From Odontesthes bonariensis (lineage: Eukaryota; Chordata; Actinopteri; Atheriniformes; Atherinopsidae), in NCBI RefSeq assembly GCF_027942865.1, contig NC_134528.1:8055586-8119585 (forward strand): 64,000 bases of DNA. Direction: 5' to 3'. Below the pieces are notes generated by a model that was not told the DNA's origin, did not search any database, and was given only the letters and a program-made list of their open reading frames with translations. The position numbers and the translations under genes were made by a program. This document shows positions 26,471 through 37,559 of the stretch, in pieces (positions within the stretch are counted from its first letter, which is position 1; every line of letters begins with the position of its first letter).

Positions 26471-27439
26471 CATAGTTAGAGGTCTGTCCAGTCTTTTGAG
26501 ACTTTGTAGTATAAATATAAGTGAATTTTTAGTTTAAACACCATCATTAGCCAGTTATTGTTTTGCTCATGAGATGTTTACTATGATATGATATTCAAAG
26601 AAAAATGCTTAACCCTATTGAACCATTTTTTAAGGTGAAATAGACATAACAGGAACATATTTCATGTTGTTTATTTGAAATCAGAATCTGAAGAATGAAG
26701 GCCTATTAAAAAATGTACCCAAATGAAAACAAAAACACTAAGAATGTACAATAATGTTCCAATAGGTCAACGGTATGTCAGCTTGTAAACCATGAAACAA
26801 AATCTTCAGTAGGCAGACATAACAAAGCTGCCAGATTAGATATTTGTGCTTTAAAGGTTCCCTCTTTGCAAGCAGTAATGAGAAATACCTCAGGGATGTC
26901 CTGGAAACTGGCTTTTGTGCAGTGTTTTAAAAACAGTGCGAGCGTGCGAGCCTGTGTGTCAGCGAGCGTGATGGATGAAGTGGCCGGAGTGTCTGAGCAC
27001 AACTCACCTCTGGAAACACATGTGCCACCAAGAGCTTTGAATCAAACCTTACCAGAGCTTCTCAGCCAGTGTCCTCCCTTGGTCTTCGTTTATGTCCACA
27101 TATAAAGAAAGGAAACACTGAAGCTGGATTTGCAGGACATACTCTGTCTTTAACAGACTGCAGGAGGAGAGGAGATTAATTGGGGGCTAAAATAAGATTG
27201 CTGAGAGATCATCACAGTCATGGGAGCCAGAGAGGTGACTCAGTGAGTCCTGGCCTTCAATCTTCTACTAATCTACTCCTGCTCCTCTGTTTCACCAGAT
27301 GTTATTCCAATGTTAGACATGATCCCGTCTTCACTGGTTTAATCAGTTTCATGTTGTGTAAATGAAATTTGAATTGTGGATTTATACCATACTAAATCTA
27401 GTCTCAGCCTCCAGGTGAAATGCCTGCATTTAACTAAAA

Positions 27440-28260
27440 AAAAAAAAGAAAGACATACAGTACTGTAAAAAAGTTCTTTTCTTTTTTTGTTTGTATTCTA
27501 AGCCACTCTGACCTATGAATCATCCAATCATAAAGATGACACCTAACTCAACTGATGTACCAGATTCAGTTTTACACACAGACAACTTTGAAAAGAATCA
27601 ATTTTATATTGAATCTTTAAGCACTTTGTTAGTGGCAGCATGTCACAAAGACATTTAATCCTATTTTATTCTGTTGCATCCATGTAAAAATCCAAAAAGA
27701 AGAAGTGGCAGCCCTAAAAACGTATCCGTTTCTGAAAGTGATGTCTGCAAGAAACAGGAAGAAAATCCAGCAGAGCCCTGACACAGCACCTGAGAGATGA
27801 TTCATCTACTAAAGGACTAGAAAAGTACCTTCAGATTTTTAACCCGCCATGCTATCTGATGTGGAAACAGTCTGACTGGCAACAGCTTCATTTTTCAGCA
27901 TAACAATGATCCCAAACACACTCCGTATGCAGTAAAATCATACTTGGATAGAAAAACACACGAGTGAATGCTATCAGCATGGACTGGCCTCCTATAAGCT
28001 CAGACTTTAATCGTATTCAAGCAGTGTGGGATCATCTTGACAAACAATGGAACAAAAGGCTGCCGATATCCAAAGAGGAGCTTCGGAATGTCCTCGAAGG
28101 TGCCTGGAGAACTATTCCTGTTCCTAAGAGGGTTTAGACTGTATTAAAGAATAAAGGTGATCACATTAAGTATTGACTTTTAAGCATGTTTCAATTGCAC
28201 AATCTCTGATTTAGGCCAATACGCTGTAATTCCATTTATTTTTGCACTTCAATAAATCAC
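27440..28260 (+). mobile_element. Decayed Tc1-like transposon (third family)
   Basis: The left side begins with ACAGTACTGTAAAAAAGTTC (27459), resembling the CAGTACTGTGCAAAAG end of a Tc1 family. The 3' half keeps recognisable transposase pieces on the plus strand: an N-D-P-K-H-T stretch near 27906-27923, a tryptophan-proline catalytic-region remnant near 27980, and P-I-S-K-E-E-L followed by a degraded P-K-R-V-x-x-V-L-K-N-K-G near 28060-28160. Stops and shifts interrupt it, so the copy is inactive. The right end is near 28250 (TTTTTGCACTTCAATAAATC). Confidence 0.75.
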
Positions 28261-28261
28261 T

Positions 28262-28425
28262 GCACTTTAAGAGGTGGCTCAAGATGAGCTTCTGACAACA
28301 CATGGAACTCTGATCTCCATGGAAACGCATCATTCAGACAAAAAATACCCTCAGAGTTGTTTACAGGAGTCATCTTTAGCTACAACTCCTTGCGAGAGCT
28401 GTCATCCTCCACATCCACCTGGACA
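28262..28425 (+). other. Candidate 5' exon of the marchf10-like gene
   Basis: The segment ends in CACCTGGACA followed by a perfect GTAAGT donor (GT at 28426-28427), with no other gene to explain it. It contains an ATG at 28319 that stays open for 35 codons up to the donor. The phase does not join in frame to the most obvious next acceptor (29330) or to the one at 29509. Either the segment is untranslated, or an exon between was missed. Confidence 0.3.
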
Positions 28426-29330
28426 GTAAGTCAGAATATTTCATAGCTAGTGCTTTATATTAATGTATTTACTTTATTTAACAGTAAGCCATCTGACACT
28501 GATAGATTACAGGAAATGTGTATCTGTACTTAGGCTAGTTGGAATCGTCCTGTTCATGAACCCCTACATTTCTTAGATTCAAAACAGTCAAGGAGGTAAT
28601 GTTTTTAAAATTCAGGGAGATTAATTCAGCTGGGAATTGATCTCAGTGCGTAACTACTTTGGCTTTACCCATGTTTACAATCATACACCAAAACTAATCT
28701 ACATGCAAAACTCTTAAAACAAGACAAGATAAATGTTTATAGGATACATTTTTTTGTTAGATAAAATGTTCCCAAATGATAAGGTTTCTAATTTCTGTAC
28801 GTAATGAAACTTGTCTGAAATCATAGTTAGAGCCAAAACATTGAAGCTAAGTTCAAAATGATTATTTTTGTCGCTATATAAATAATCAAAGGTTTAATAG
28901 AAAATATGTCTACCTATCTCCCTAAACGTGCATTTGAAGGCTTTTCGCTCTGCTGTGTGACAGCTAAACAACAAGATTTCTAAACATGACTTTGTGGGTA
29001 CTGTCTCTCCTTGAAAATAAAATAAAAAGTAAAGGGAAATTTACATAACGAAATGGGACAACTGACATTTTCCAAAACTTTATTTTTCCTTTTAAAGTTA
29101 AGTTTTCTCTCGTTTATGGTCAGTTATGATATTACCCACAAATGTTAAGATACATGTAGAATGATTGCATCTTATAACAGATCATTTAAAATCATAAAAT
29201 GTAACATTTTCCTGGCCAAACTGAGCACAAAAATATTTTCTGTATTATATTATCTGTAAATGCTCTTGCTGGTCTGCATCTGTTCTGTTGTGACTATGCT
29301 CCTGACTTTGTTAGCATCTTTGTGTTTCAG

Positions 29331-29509
29331 GCAAAACTGGGAGCAGTAGGACAAGTAGATCCCAAATAACACTAAAAATGGTTTGGCAGTGGATCAAACG
29401 TCTACATTTGGTATTGGAAATTGCATATGACACAGAAATCCACATGGAAACACATATAAGTATGTATTATCTAGTGTATCATCGCCTGTTTGGATCTGTG
29501 TTTTGTCAG
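29331..29509 (+). CDS. marchf10: Uncertain 5' coding portion of the marchf10-like gene
   Basis: A good acceptor (TTGTGTTTCAG) precedes 29331, and the frame that leads into 29510-29614 is open all the way from there, with an ATG at 29378. The translated stretch is hydrophobic and aromatic, unlike the charged and serine-rich sequence downstream. A donor-like GTATTGG at 29409 and an acceptor TTTTGTCAG at 29501-29509 would remove it as an intron. Both models keep the frame. I cannot tell whether this is coding, untranslated or intronic. Confidence 0.3.
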
Positions 29510-32466
29510 AAATATTGGAAGAAAGAAAGGGCACGTACAAAGGCAGAAAAAGAGAAAGAGATTCCTGGCAGTCAGACTGTACCCCACGTGTCAGCTGCAA
29601 AGAATGTCTCTAAGGTGACAACATTTTCATATTAGCAATATCCAGAATTCTCAAGCTTTCAGAGGCAGTCCAAACACTCCAAAACCCTCTTTGCTTGCCA
29701 CCAGCAGTCGTCCCCCTGCAGCTCTGGGACGAGAGCTTCATCTGAGCTGGAGAGTCCGTGCAACAAAGGCTCAATATCCTGCCTTCAGGCTATCGCCACC
29801 AGAACCAAGAACACGAGTGCAGAGCTGGCAATGACTTCAAAGATTCCCTGCAGAGTCAAATCCCCCCTGGCATCCAGATGTAAGTTTTCCAGGATACATT
29901 TTGTGCTGCAGGTTATAGCAGGATACAATTGGCCAATTTTTCACTATCACCCCCCCCCACCTCCATTTATTTGCTCTCAGCTTTCATAATAGTATCCGGT
30001 GTGTTTTGATTGCCAGTCAGTATGTTTGATTTCCTGTGAAACAGCTTTCCTGCTTCTCCTTTTCCAAGGCAATATAGTACACCCTGCACCGTATCCCAAC
30101 ATCCACATGTCTGAGCGTGTGGGAGACAGAGGATTAAAAGGATCCACCCATGGGGAAGCAGGCAAACAAACACTAAACCAAGACATCCTGAAGAGCAAGA
30201 ACAAGATGAATCGTCTTTCTCACAGAACAAACATGGACTTTGAGCTTCCCTCCACTGCTGAGAATCTGAACAACTTCCTCAGAGGTCCCACCACTGTCAC
30301 CCATCTTCCCACCTTTGAAGAGCTGCCCAGCCAATCAGAGGAGGAGGATGCAGATGATGACTTTTCAATCTCTAAGCCAGACAGATACAGAGAGAGTGCT
30401 TTGGTGGCCTTTCCAAGGACAGTTTGCCAGTCAAGTTTAGCTTCCAATAACCTCTATCGCAGCTCACATCAGCCTCAGTCTTTCACTCGACACTTAAACG
30501 TATCAGCAGTTTCAAGTGGAGCACCTGTTAGAAGTGATGGATGCAGTCTTACTCCAAGCCTGAAGCAAGCAAGGTCACCTTGTGTGACATCAGTGCCACC
30601 CAGCACTGACAGAGCCAACATGGGCTTTTTGGCTTTAACAGAGCAATACCCTTCCTCTACATCCGAGCCCAGCTTCTCTCAAAGTCAGGCTTTTGCAGTC
30701 GACGTGGAGGTGAGCACTTTGTGGCGAAGAACCAGTGCCAAAGACACACTGCAGCCCTCTGCTCGGGTCTGTGGTACATGTGCTAGTGACACCTCAGAGG
30801 ATTTGATGACACGTGTGACAGAGATGGCATATACTCAAGAGTGTCAATCACTACAGTCTCTACAAGACTGCAACAGAGACACTCAACATGGACCAAAAGA
30901 AAGGTGAGAATGTTTTTCAGTTACTGATTTCTTGCTACCAGATTTTTGGTTACCCAGCAGGTTCTTTTTGCCATGTAAAAGTCTCAACTTTTAAGCTGGA
31001 TACTGCAAAAGATGAGGTTATGTTTTCATCCAAAGACAATAATTACCATCATTTTTGTCCAGGCAGCTTATTATTCTACGGAAGCGGAGATGGGCCATGA
31101 TTGAAATTATTCTTTTGTAATTACCTCAACGCAAAGTGGGATCTTAATATCTTGAAATAACAAGGCGTGTTTTGTAGATAGAAGTTAATTATACCTTTAT
31201 CAGAGGAAAAATCACGGGGCTTTTCTTTAATAGTTATCAGATATCAACAGTGCACAGTTGTGCCTTATTTGAGTTGTTGTTGAAGCTGAGAGGTGGTCAG
31301 CCTCTCATTTTTGACTACTATTAGACAATATTGTCTCCTTTTATGTCTAGATCACAAATTAACCAGCTGGTGAGCTAAAGATGATGGTATTAAAATGAAT
31401 TATTGCAGGCACAGTTGTTCTAAACTCCCCATTCAAATGATTCATCATTTATAAGTTGAACTACAGACATTATTCTGATTCAAATATACAAAATGTAACA
31501 ATTAGAACTCGATTGTCTCCCGTTATGTGAAGGTTATCAGGCGATTTGTCACATGAGGAGGGCGGCCAGTGTCGGATCTGCCACTGCGGCGACACTTCAC
31601 CAGCCAACCCGCTGCTGTCACCCTGCCTTTGTTCGGGAAGTCTGAAATTCATTCACTTTGACTGTCTGAAAAAGTGGATCCAGACCAGAACTGAGTCAGG
31701 TCAGGAGAAGAAGTTATATATATACTCGATTACAAAAGAGTAATCGAGTAGGAAAAGTCAGTGAGCATGTTTTTAAGGCATATACTGTATCCACTTTCCC
31801 AGGATCCCTTCACAGTGTCGTCGAAAGATGTGAAATTTGCAGAGGAACGCTAAAACTGGACCCAAAAACATTTGACTTGGACGACTTCTACCAAAGACAT
31901 TACCGTCAACCGGTATGAAAAAGCATCACAAAAAGTGTAAAAACATATCAACTAAAGAGTCACGTTTATGTTCCTTAACTTTGCATGGTCTCACTGTTTT
32001 TAGGTGGATCCCGTTGTTGAGTTGAATCGTTTGCAGGAAAGAATTCAAATGTTGAGCCTCAGTTTAATGCTTCTGGATCCTTTATCACCTTTACCACCTT
32101 TATCACCTTTACCACCTTTACCACCCTATCGAGTCTCCGGGGTAACACTTTGCTCTTGAAGCTTTTTATTCTTTCACTTAGTCATTCAACATATTGTTTC
32201 AGAAAATGCATATTGGAGGCTGGCCCAACCCATAGTATTTAAAAACCTTTAAAATCCTCTCAGTACCCATTTATCAGAGAGAAATTTGGAGATGAGATAC
32301 CTGGACAACAATGTCTCAGTTACATAATGTAGCCACAAGAACAACTCCAGTTGCTTATTGATTATTCTGATGGGTTATTAATTTCTGTCTTCAGGTTTGG
32401 ACATCGGTTCTCCCCCGAATGAGATACAGACAAGCAAGACTACTCCAAGGGACACTGGACACTTGA
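29510..32466 (+). CDS. marchf10: marchf10-like membrane-associated RING-CH E3 ubiquitin ligase
   Basis: Seven phase-consistent coding exons are read: 29510-29614, 29663-29879, 30069-30903, 31533-31699, 31803-31912, 32004-32141 and 32395-32466 (stop TGA 32464-32466). They give at least 547 residues. Most of the N-terminal half is a serine-rich, acidic, probably disordered tail. Exons 31533 and 31803 together encode a complete C4HC3 RING-CH domain (C-R-I-C, P-C-L-C, H-F-D-C, C-E-I-C). Family members transfer ubiquitin from E2 enzymes. MARCHF7 and MARCHF10, unlike most of the family, carry the RING near the C terminus and lack paired membrane spans, as here. The N-P-L-L and F-Y-Q-R-H strings around the RING fit MARCHF10 (F-Y-Q-K-H in human) better than MARCHF7. 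The start is unresolved: open sequence continues upstream through an ATG at 29378 to an acceptor before 29331, so the first exon may be longer or split. Human MARCHF10 is longer (about 800 residues). Confidence 0.8.
31533..31912 (+). other. marchf10: RING-CH (C4HC3) zinc-binding domain of the marchf10-like protein
   Basis: Two exons (31533-31699, 31803-31912) are joined within a glycine codon after TCA-G. Ligands in order are Cys-x2-Cys, Cys-x-Cys, His-x2-Cys and Cys-x2-Cys, with the tryptophan expected in RING-CH domains seven residues or so after the His-x2-Cys pair (K-K-W). All eight zinc ligands are present, so the domain should be catalytically competent. Confidence 0.88.
32081..32125 (+). 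repeat. marchf10: Coding 9-bp minisatellite, five units
   Basis: Five tandem nine-base units alternate TTTATCACC and TTTACCACC in the order A-B-A-B-B. In the reading frame of exon 32004-32141 they encode alternating leucine-serine-proline and leucine-proline-proline. The units differ by one base, so the array is recent or under homogenisation, and its length may vary between individuals. Confidence 0.9.
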
Positions 32467-32525
32467 TCCTCTGCTCGCCTCCCTGCGTCTACATGTTGAT
32501 TCTGTACAGAACTCAAGAGTGTTAC

Positions 32526-32531
32526 AATAAA
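32526..32531 (+). terminator. marchf10: Poly(A) signal of the marchf10-like gene
   Basis: AATAAA lies 60 bases after the stop codon at 32466, in a short AT-rich 3' UTR. It faces the cntd1 poly(A) signal on the other strand at 32713-32718. Confidence 0.65.
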
Positions 32532-32712
32532 TTTCAATGCATTTAATTCAATGAAGTGGATAAATATAGCACATAGAAATATTAAGTTACTCTTGGTGCA
32601 AAGCTTTAATTACTAAACTAAAACTGTGATAAATCTAGAAAATACATCAACATTTTAACCATATTTGAACATCTGAAATGTCATTATGAATTTGTTTGAC
32701 AGAATTCACAGT

Positions 32713-32718
32713 TTTATT
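32713..32718 (-). terminator. cntd1: Poly(A) signal of cntd1
   Basis: Minus-strand AATAAA lies about 95 bases beyond the cntd1 stop (32814-32816). It is the nearest canonical signal and is convergent with the marchf10-like gene. Confidence 0.55.
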
Positions 32719-32813
32719 ATCTCAAACATGTTAAAATAATGTAACGAAACGTCCTTCTTCTGAACTGCACGGTGCGTGTTCTGCACCAACATCTACAAAC
32801 TTAACCTTAAAAC

Positions 32814-35800
32814 TTAAAGAAGTGGCTGACTTCTCAAAACTCCAGTTTGTGCTTCAGGAGAAGTGCTGCTTACAATGTGCACTAATGTCACATGAGCGAA
32901 ATCACTGATGCTCTTCCTTGTGATTCCTGTGATGTTGCTCAGTTCACCGACTACCTGCAACATTAGCAAAGAAAGAGCGATCAAAAGCAGTTTGTGTAGC
33001 ATGAGAGCATTTATGGGAGATTAATGAAACACTTTAGCTTGGATCAATTTGGTGATTGTGAAGTGTTTTTACCTGTTCCCATTTTCTGACATAGTGAATG
33101 AATGTAGCCACAGCGATGACACCAACACCAAGAAGCATGTAGTCTTCAGTCACTGACACAAACATCTCCCTGGTTTTTAGAGATGATAAATGCTGTATTT
33201 AAGCAGATCAATGTAACACTTTTATATCAAGAACTGATTAAATGATTGTGTTTTAATGAAAAAGAGCATCTCGGTGTACACTTGGAAAGAGATACAGTAA
33301 ACTACACATATCATTTGAATTTTACAAAAGAAAAAATGGCGTATGAGCAAGTGAAAGTAGTTTTAGGAGAGTAGCAGGAAAGCTAATGGGCTTTAGCTGA
33401 CATGTGATAGGTGTTCTGTTGCACTGAGTTGTTGGGTTGATGACAATCCATGTGTAACTTCATACATTTCCATTTACAGCAAGATGATTTGTGCATAATT
33501 AAAGATAGAGAGAAAAAGTTGTCTCCCTGACCTCCACAGAGATCGAGCCACTGTTCACCACAATGTTTAATTGTACGATCAAAATAACTTCAAGGGAGTA
33601 ACTGCTAGGCATTCACTGGGATGTTCTCCCATCTTTCCAACTGCATTTTATGCCTGTGGAATCACAAGTTTAAATTACCCAGATTTAAAAGTAACTATAA
33701 TGTGAGACAAAGAAATCTACCCAAACAAATTGAGGTCAAACTGTTCATTTTATGACTTAGATTCTGCAGGTTTGTTTTTTATGGTGGGGATTTACAACAT
33801 GTTACGCCTAACTTTTTCTGTTTTATGACCTGCAAAGTTTTCTGAGTTTTATTTGTTTATCTATCTTTTTCTCCACCCTCTCTGCTCTCACAGCAGCTGC
33901 TCTCAGCTGAAAACAGCTGCTGACTTGCTGAGCAGAACTTCAATGTCACAATGCGCAGACAAAATCAGCAAGTAGCTGATGCACATGGTGGAGCGTAAAG
34001 CTACTAAAGCACTATAGGTGTCCTTCAGAAGTTGGAGAAAAACTAAGCTCTGAACACAGGGAAGACACACACACAAAACTAGAGGTTTAACAATGTACCT
34101 CAACAAAATTCTCTGCCATAATTTAACCTCATGGGCAAACATGTTGTAGAAACAACAAGATGGTTGTAGTCTTCTTCTTTGCCAGTCAAGCAGCCTGTCC
34201 ACTCTACCCTTACAATTAAATTAAATTCAGTTTATTTATATAGCGCCAAATTACAACAAATGTCATCTCAAGGCACCTAAATAATATAGTCAAATTAAAG
34301 CCAATTGGAGTTCAATTCATTGAAATCATAATTAATTTCTAAATAATCCAATTCATTCATATAGAGATAACTGAAGGCTCTGCCTCCCATTCTGCTTTTA
34401 GAAACTCTGGGAACCTCAAGTAGACCTGCAGTTTGGGAGCGGAGTGCTCTGTTAGGAAAACATCTTATAAAGAGATCTTTAAGATATGATGAGCTCGGTC
34501 ATTAAGAGCTTTATAGGTAAGGAGAAGAATCTTAAATTCTATTCTCTCCTGTTAGTTCTCATCAGAAATCTGGCTGCAGCATTTTGGATCAGCTGAAGGC
34601 TTTTCAGAGAATATGTGGGACAGCCCAATATAAAGAATTACAGTCGTCCAATCTTGAAGTAACAAATGCATGAAGCATTTTTTCTGCATCACTCTGAGAC
34701 AAGATGTTCCTGATTTTAACAATAATACGAAGGTGAAAGAAGGCAGTCCTCGAAACCTGTTTTATATGCGAGTCCAATGATCAATTCTGGTCAAAAATAA
34801 CTCCAAGGTTCCTCACTGTTGTACGAGAAACCAAGGAAATACCATCGAGTAACTATATAGCAAGACAATTTCTCCCTGAAGCGCTCAGGTCCAAAGATAA
34901 CGACTTCAGTTTTGTCTGAATTTAGAAGCAGGCAGTTGTGAGTCATCCAGTTCTTTATGTCTTTAAGACATGCTTGTAGTCTGACCAACCTATTGGTTTC
35001 ATCTGGTTTCATAGATAAGTACAGCTGAGCATCATCTGCATAGCAATGGAAATTTATGCCATGCTGTCTAATAATGTCACCTCATGGAAGCATGTATAAA
35101 GTAACCACCTGTTCCAAAACATCCCTGACTGTGCCTCAAAGTGAAATGTAATACCTCTGTTCCCTTGATGGGCAGACGCACTGAGCGGTAATCCTTAACA
35201 AGGCGTCATAGATAGCAGTCCTCTGCAGGCTGATGAACTGGAGGACTGGGTGGCACAGATTATAAATACGCTCTACAGGGATGGACGGCTCATTGTGTCC
35301 TGCAAAAGTTTAATTAACAAACTAAAAATCAGTCATTTTACTAAATAAATACAATCATTACATAAAGAAAGCAGATTAATCTATATAAATAATGTGGAAT
35401 AAGTTGCTCTGTGTTTACAAGGCATCTTACCGAGCACCTCTAGAAGTATTTCCACATATGTCATTGGATTCAGGACATTTAGATTGAATTCAAGTGTTTT
35501 AAAGACCATCAGTTCTGATTCCAGGAGAGTCTGTTTGGAAACACTGAGGCCGACTGAATGTAGGAAGCGCACAGCAGTACTGCTGTCGATCATCTGGAGA
35601 AAAAAAGAAAATTATAGGAGATTAATTCAAATTGCAGGGTACTGACGGTTATTGATGGCTGGCATGGCAGAACTTACATGACAATGCAAAGACAGTTTGT
35701 TTGCAAGCTGCACACAGGAGAAGAGGATGAGAGGGAACTTCTCCTTGAGTTTGTCGAAAATAACGTCCTCATAACTTCTGGGCTCAGCAGCAGCTGCACC

Positions 35801-37559
35801 TTGAGGTGTTGGTGTGGTGAGCAAGTCCCAAAGGTGCTTGACCATGAACCTGGGAGAGATGGATAAGGCTTGGCTCGCACAACATACATATATACCAGCA
35901 TGGCAGGAAGAGCAGAAGGAGATGCTGATTTTTACCTTTGCAGCAACTCAATGGCATGGTATCCAACCAGAGGGTCAAGTCTAAGCTCTCGAGTGATCAG
36001 GAAGATGTATTCTAAAAAACACAAGAAGAATGTAAGATGACAGTCAAACCTAAGATAATCAACTAAATTTAAACAAAGGCTGCACATATGTTTAGGGAAT
36101 CCTATGCTACAGTGGGTGACACTGTAGAGGAGGCATGTAGGTCTGTTATATTCAAGACTTCCTGGTTACTCTCTGCTATTTATAAGCTCTTCAAATAGAT
36201 ATTATAATAGATATTTTGGAGATAAACCACCAATAAGTTGCATATCAAGGAGCATCATCCTGTAGATGATGAAGCAAATGATACAGAGGCACACAGATCG
36301 TCAATTAAAAAGAAGAGAAGAAAATAATGGCATCATTCTTTAGGAATGATGTATAATACTGATGCTCCTCTCTTTTTTTAAAAGACTTATTTTTGCACAG
36401 AGTAACAGCTAAGAGGTGTGCAAGTAACCACTGTCTCACTGACCAATCACAACTTCACCATCAAAACTTGGCACCACCAAATGTGGCGTGGTCTGCTTTA
36501 AAGTAATTTAAGTGTTCATGTGAAAGCCCACTCGGTTCTGTCAGAGGAACAGGTCGAGCTACTAGTGATTGTGGAGCGCTAACTTCTGCACAGCAAAGAA
36601 ACATGCAGATGCCCACTGAAATACATTAACACTGTATTGTCTTTCAGGCTCCGCTGTGTTGAGAGAAATAGACTCTGCTCCCTTGAGGAGTTTATACTGA
36701 AAGCTGACCTTTTTATAATGACAGGGCTCCAAATTAAAGGCGCCTTAAGGAGACTTTGGAGTGATGACAGGGTACAATGACACAAGGAACCTCATAGGGA
36801 CATTCAGAGGAAGCCCTGCGTATATTAGTCACAGCACTGCAAGACGGATTTAGCTTTATTTACTTAAATACAGGCTTAACAAATGAGCATGACTACACTT
36901 TATTTATCACCAAAAAAAAAAAACTGGTGTTTTACTTCCTCACGCATTAAAGATGAGTCACCAAGTAAAATCTTCAACTCTCAAGTTAACCCTAAAACTG
37001 TCACGCTTTTGCTTCTTAAAGGTAGTGGGAGAGGTTTTTTTATAAAGCTTCATGTAATGTAAATAACAGTACTCAAGTAAAGTACAGATACCTCTAAGCT
37101 GTATTTAAGTGAGTTATGGTACCTTTAACCACTGCTTAGTCAATGTTTGATGAAAGAGGACAGTTTTATTCAAATTAAGAGAATTACAACATCCAGTATA
37201 CAGCTGTAAATGTAGCTAACAAAAAAATATGGCCTCGTTTTAAATCAATTCAATCGTTAAAAGTATGCAGCTGTGGGGGAAATGACCATTTTTATCTTAT
37301 ATCTACCGAAATTGGCGCAGCTTTATGTGATACAGTAACAAGCTCATAGGGAATTGAGACATTTTAAAAGGAAAACTTACTCACCAACCAGCCTTTTCTC
37401 TTTAAATCTTCCGCTGCATATTGGTAAACTATTGAGGTTATCCTTGTTTCTTTGGTTGGAATTGATAAGAAAATCGTTGAGAAGGTCAAATGGGGCTTGC
37501 CGAAACTTTAGGTTTACACCGTTGGCTTGGCGTGGAGAACAGAGTAATCTTTTCGCCAT
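32814..37559 (-). CDS. cntd1: Cyclin N-terminal domain-containing protein 1 (CNTD1)
   Basis: A complete gene of seven exons in transcription order: 37385-37559 (ATG 37559-37557), 35936-36011, 35678-35849, 35431-35593, 35155-35299, 33073-33169 and 32814-32954 (stop 32816-32814). They total 969 bases or 322 residues, with every junction in phase. The translation tracks vertebrate CNTD1 throughout: a G-R-F segment in exon 1; the cyclin-box stretch G-Y-H-A-I-E-L-L-Q-R-F-M-V-K across exons 2-3; S-C-V-Q-L-A-N-K-L-S in exon 3; L-L-E-S-E-L and Y-V-E-I-L-L-E-V-L-G in exon 4; and I-T-G-I-T-R-K-S-I-S-D-F near the end. CNTD1 acts in meiotic prophase with the crossover machinery (HEI10/RNF212 turnover, MutLgamma focus formation), so germ-line expression is expected. 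It is head-to-head with coa3 as in human. A truncated LINE lies in the intron between exons 5 and 6. Confidence 0.95.
34212..35101 (-). mobile_element. 5'-truncated L2/Maui-like LINE fragment
   Basis: On the minus strand the fragment encodes the C-terminal part of a non-LTR reverse transcriptase: L-Y-M-L-P then G-D-I-I-R-Q-H-G-I, the active-site Y-A-D-D (35031-35042), D-A-Q-L-Y-L-S, N-W-M, and L-N-S-D-K-T-E-V. Degraded downstream pieces follow. It ends near 34212 with the teleost LINE tail that reads on the plus strand as TTCAGTTTATTTATATAGCG and ACAACAAATGTCATCTCAAG. Several frameshifts are present and only the 3' part of the element exists, as expected for an incomplete reverse transcription product. 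It is fixed in a cntd1 intron in the gene's own orientation. Confidence 0.85.
36900..37140 (-). mobile_element. Eroded hAT-like MITE in cntd1 intron 1
   Basis: Read on the minus strand from 37137 it begins CAGTGGTTAAAGGTACCAT, then carries GTACTTTACTTGAGTACTG. This resembles the CAGTGGTGGAAAGTAACT... family that is abundant in teleosts. The other end is degraded and no target duplication was found, so the limits are approximate. Confidence 0.5.

Noticed and set aside
29999..30068. Upstream part of the 302-codon frame around 30 kb as a protein start
   Set aside because: An acceptor at 30068 and a phase match to the donor at 29879 show the exon starts at 30069. The preceding residues are intronic.
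34791..35012. 73-codon minus-strand frame with L-N-S-D-K-T-E-V as a host gene
   Set aside because: It is part of a LINE reverse transcriptase fragment next to the Y-A-D-D motif.
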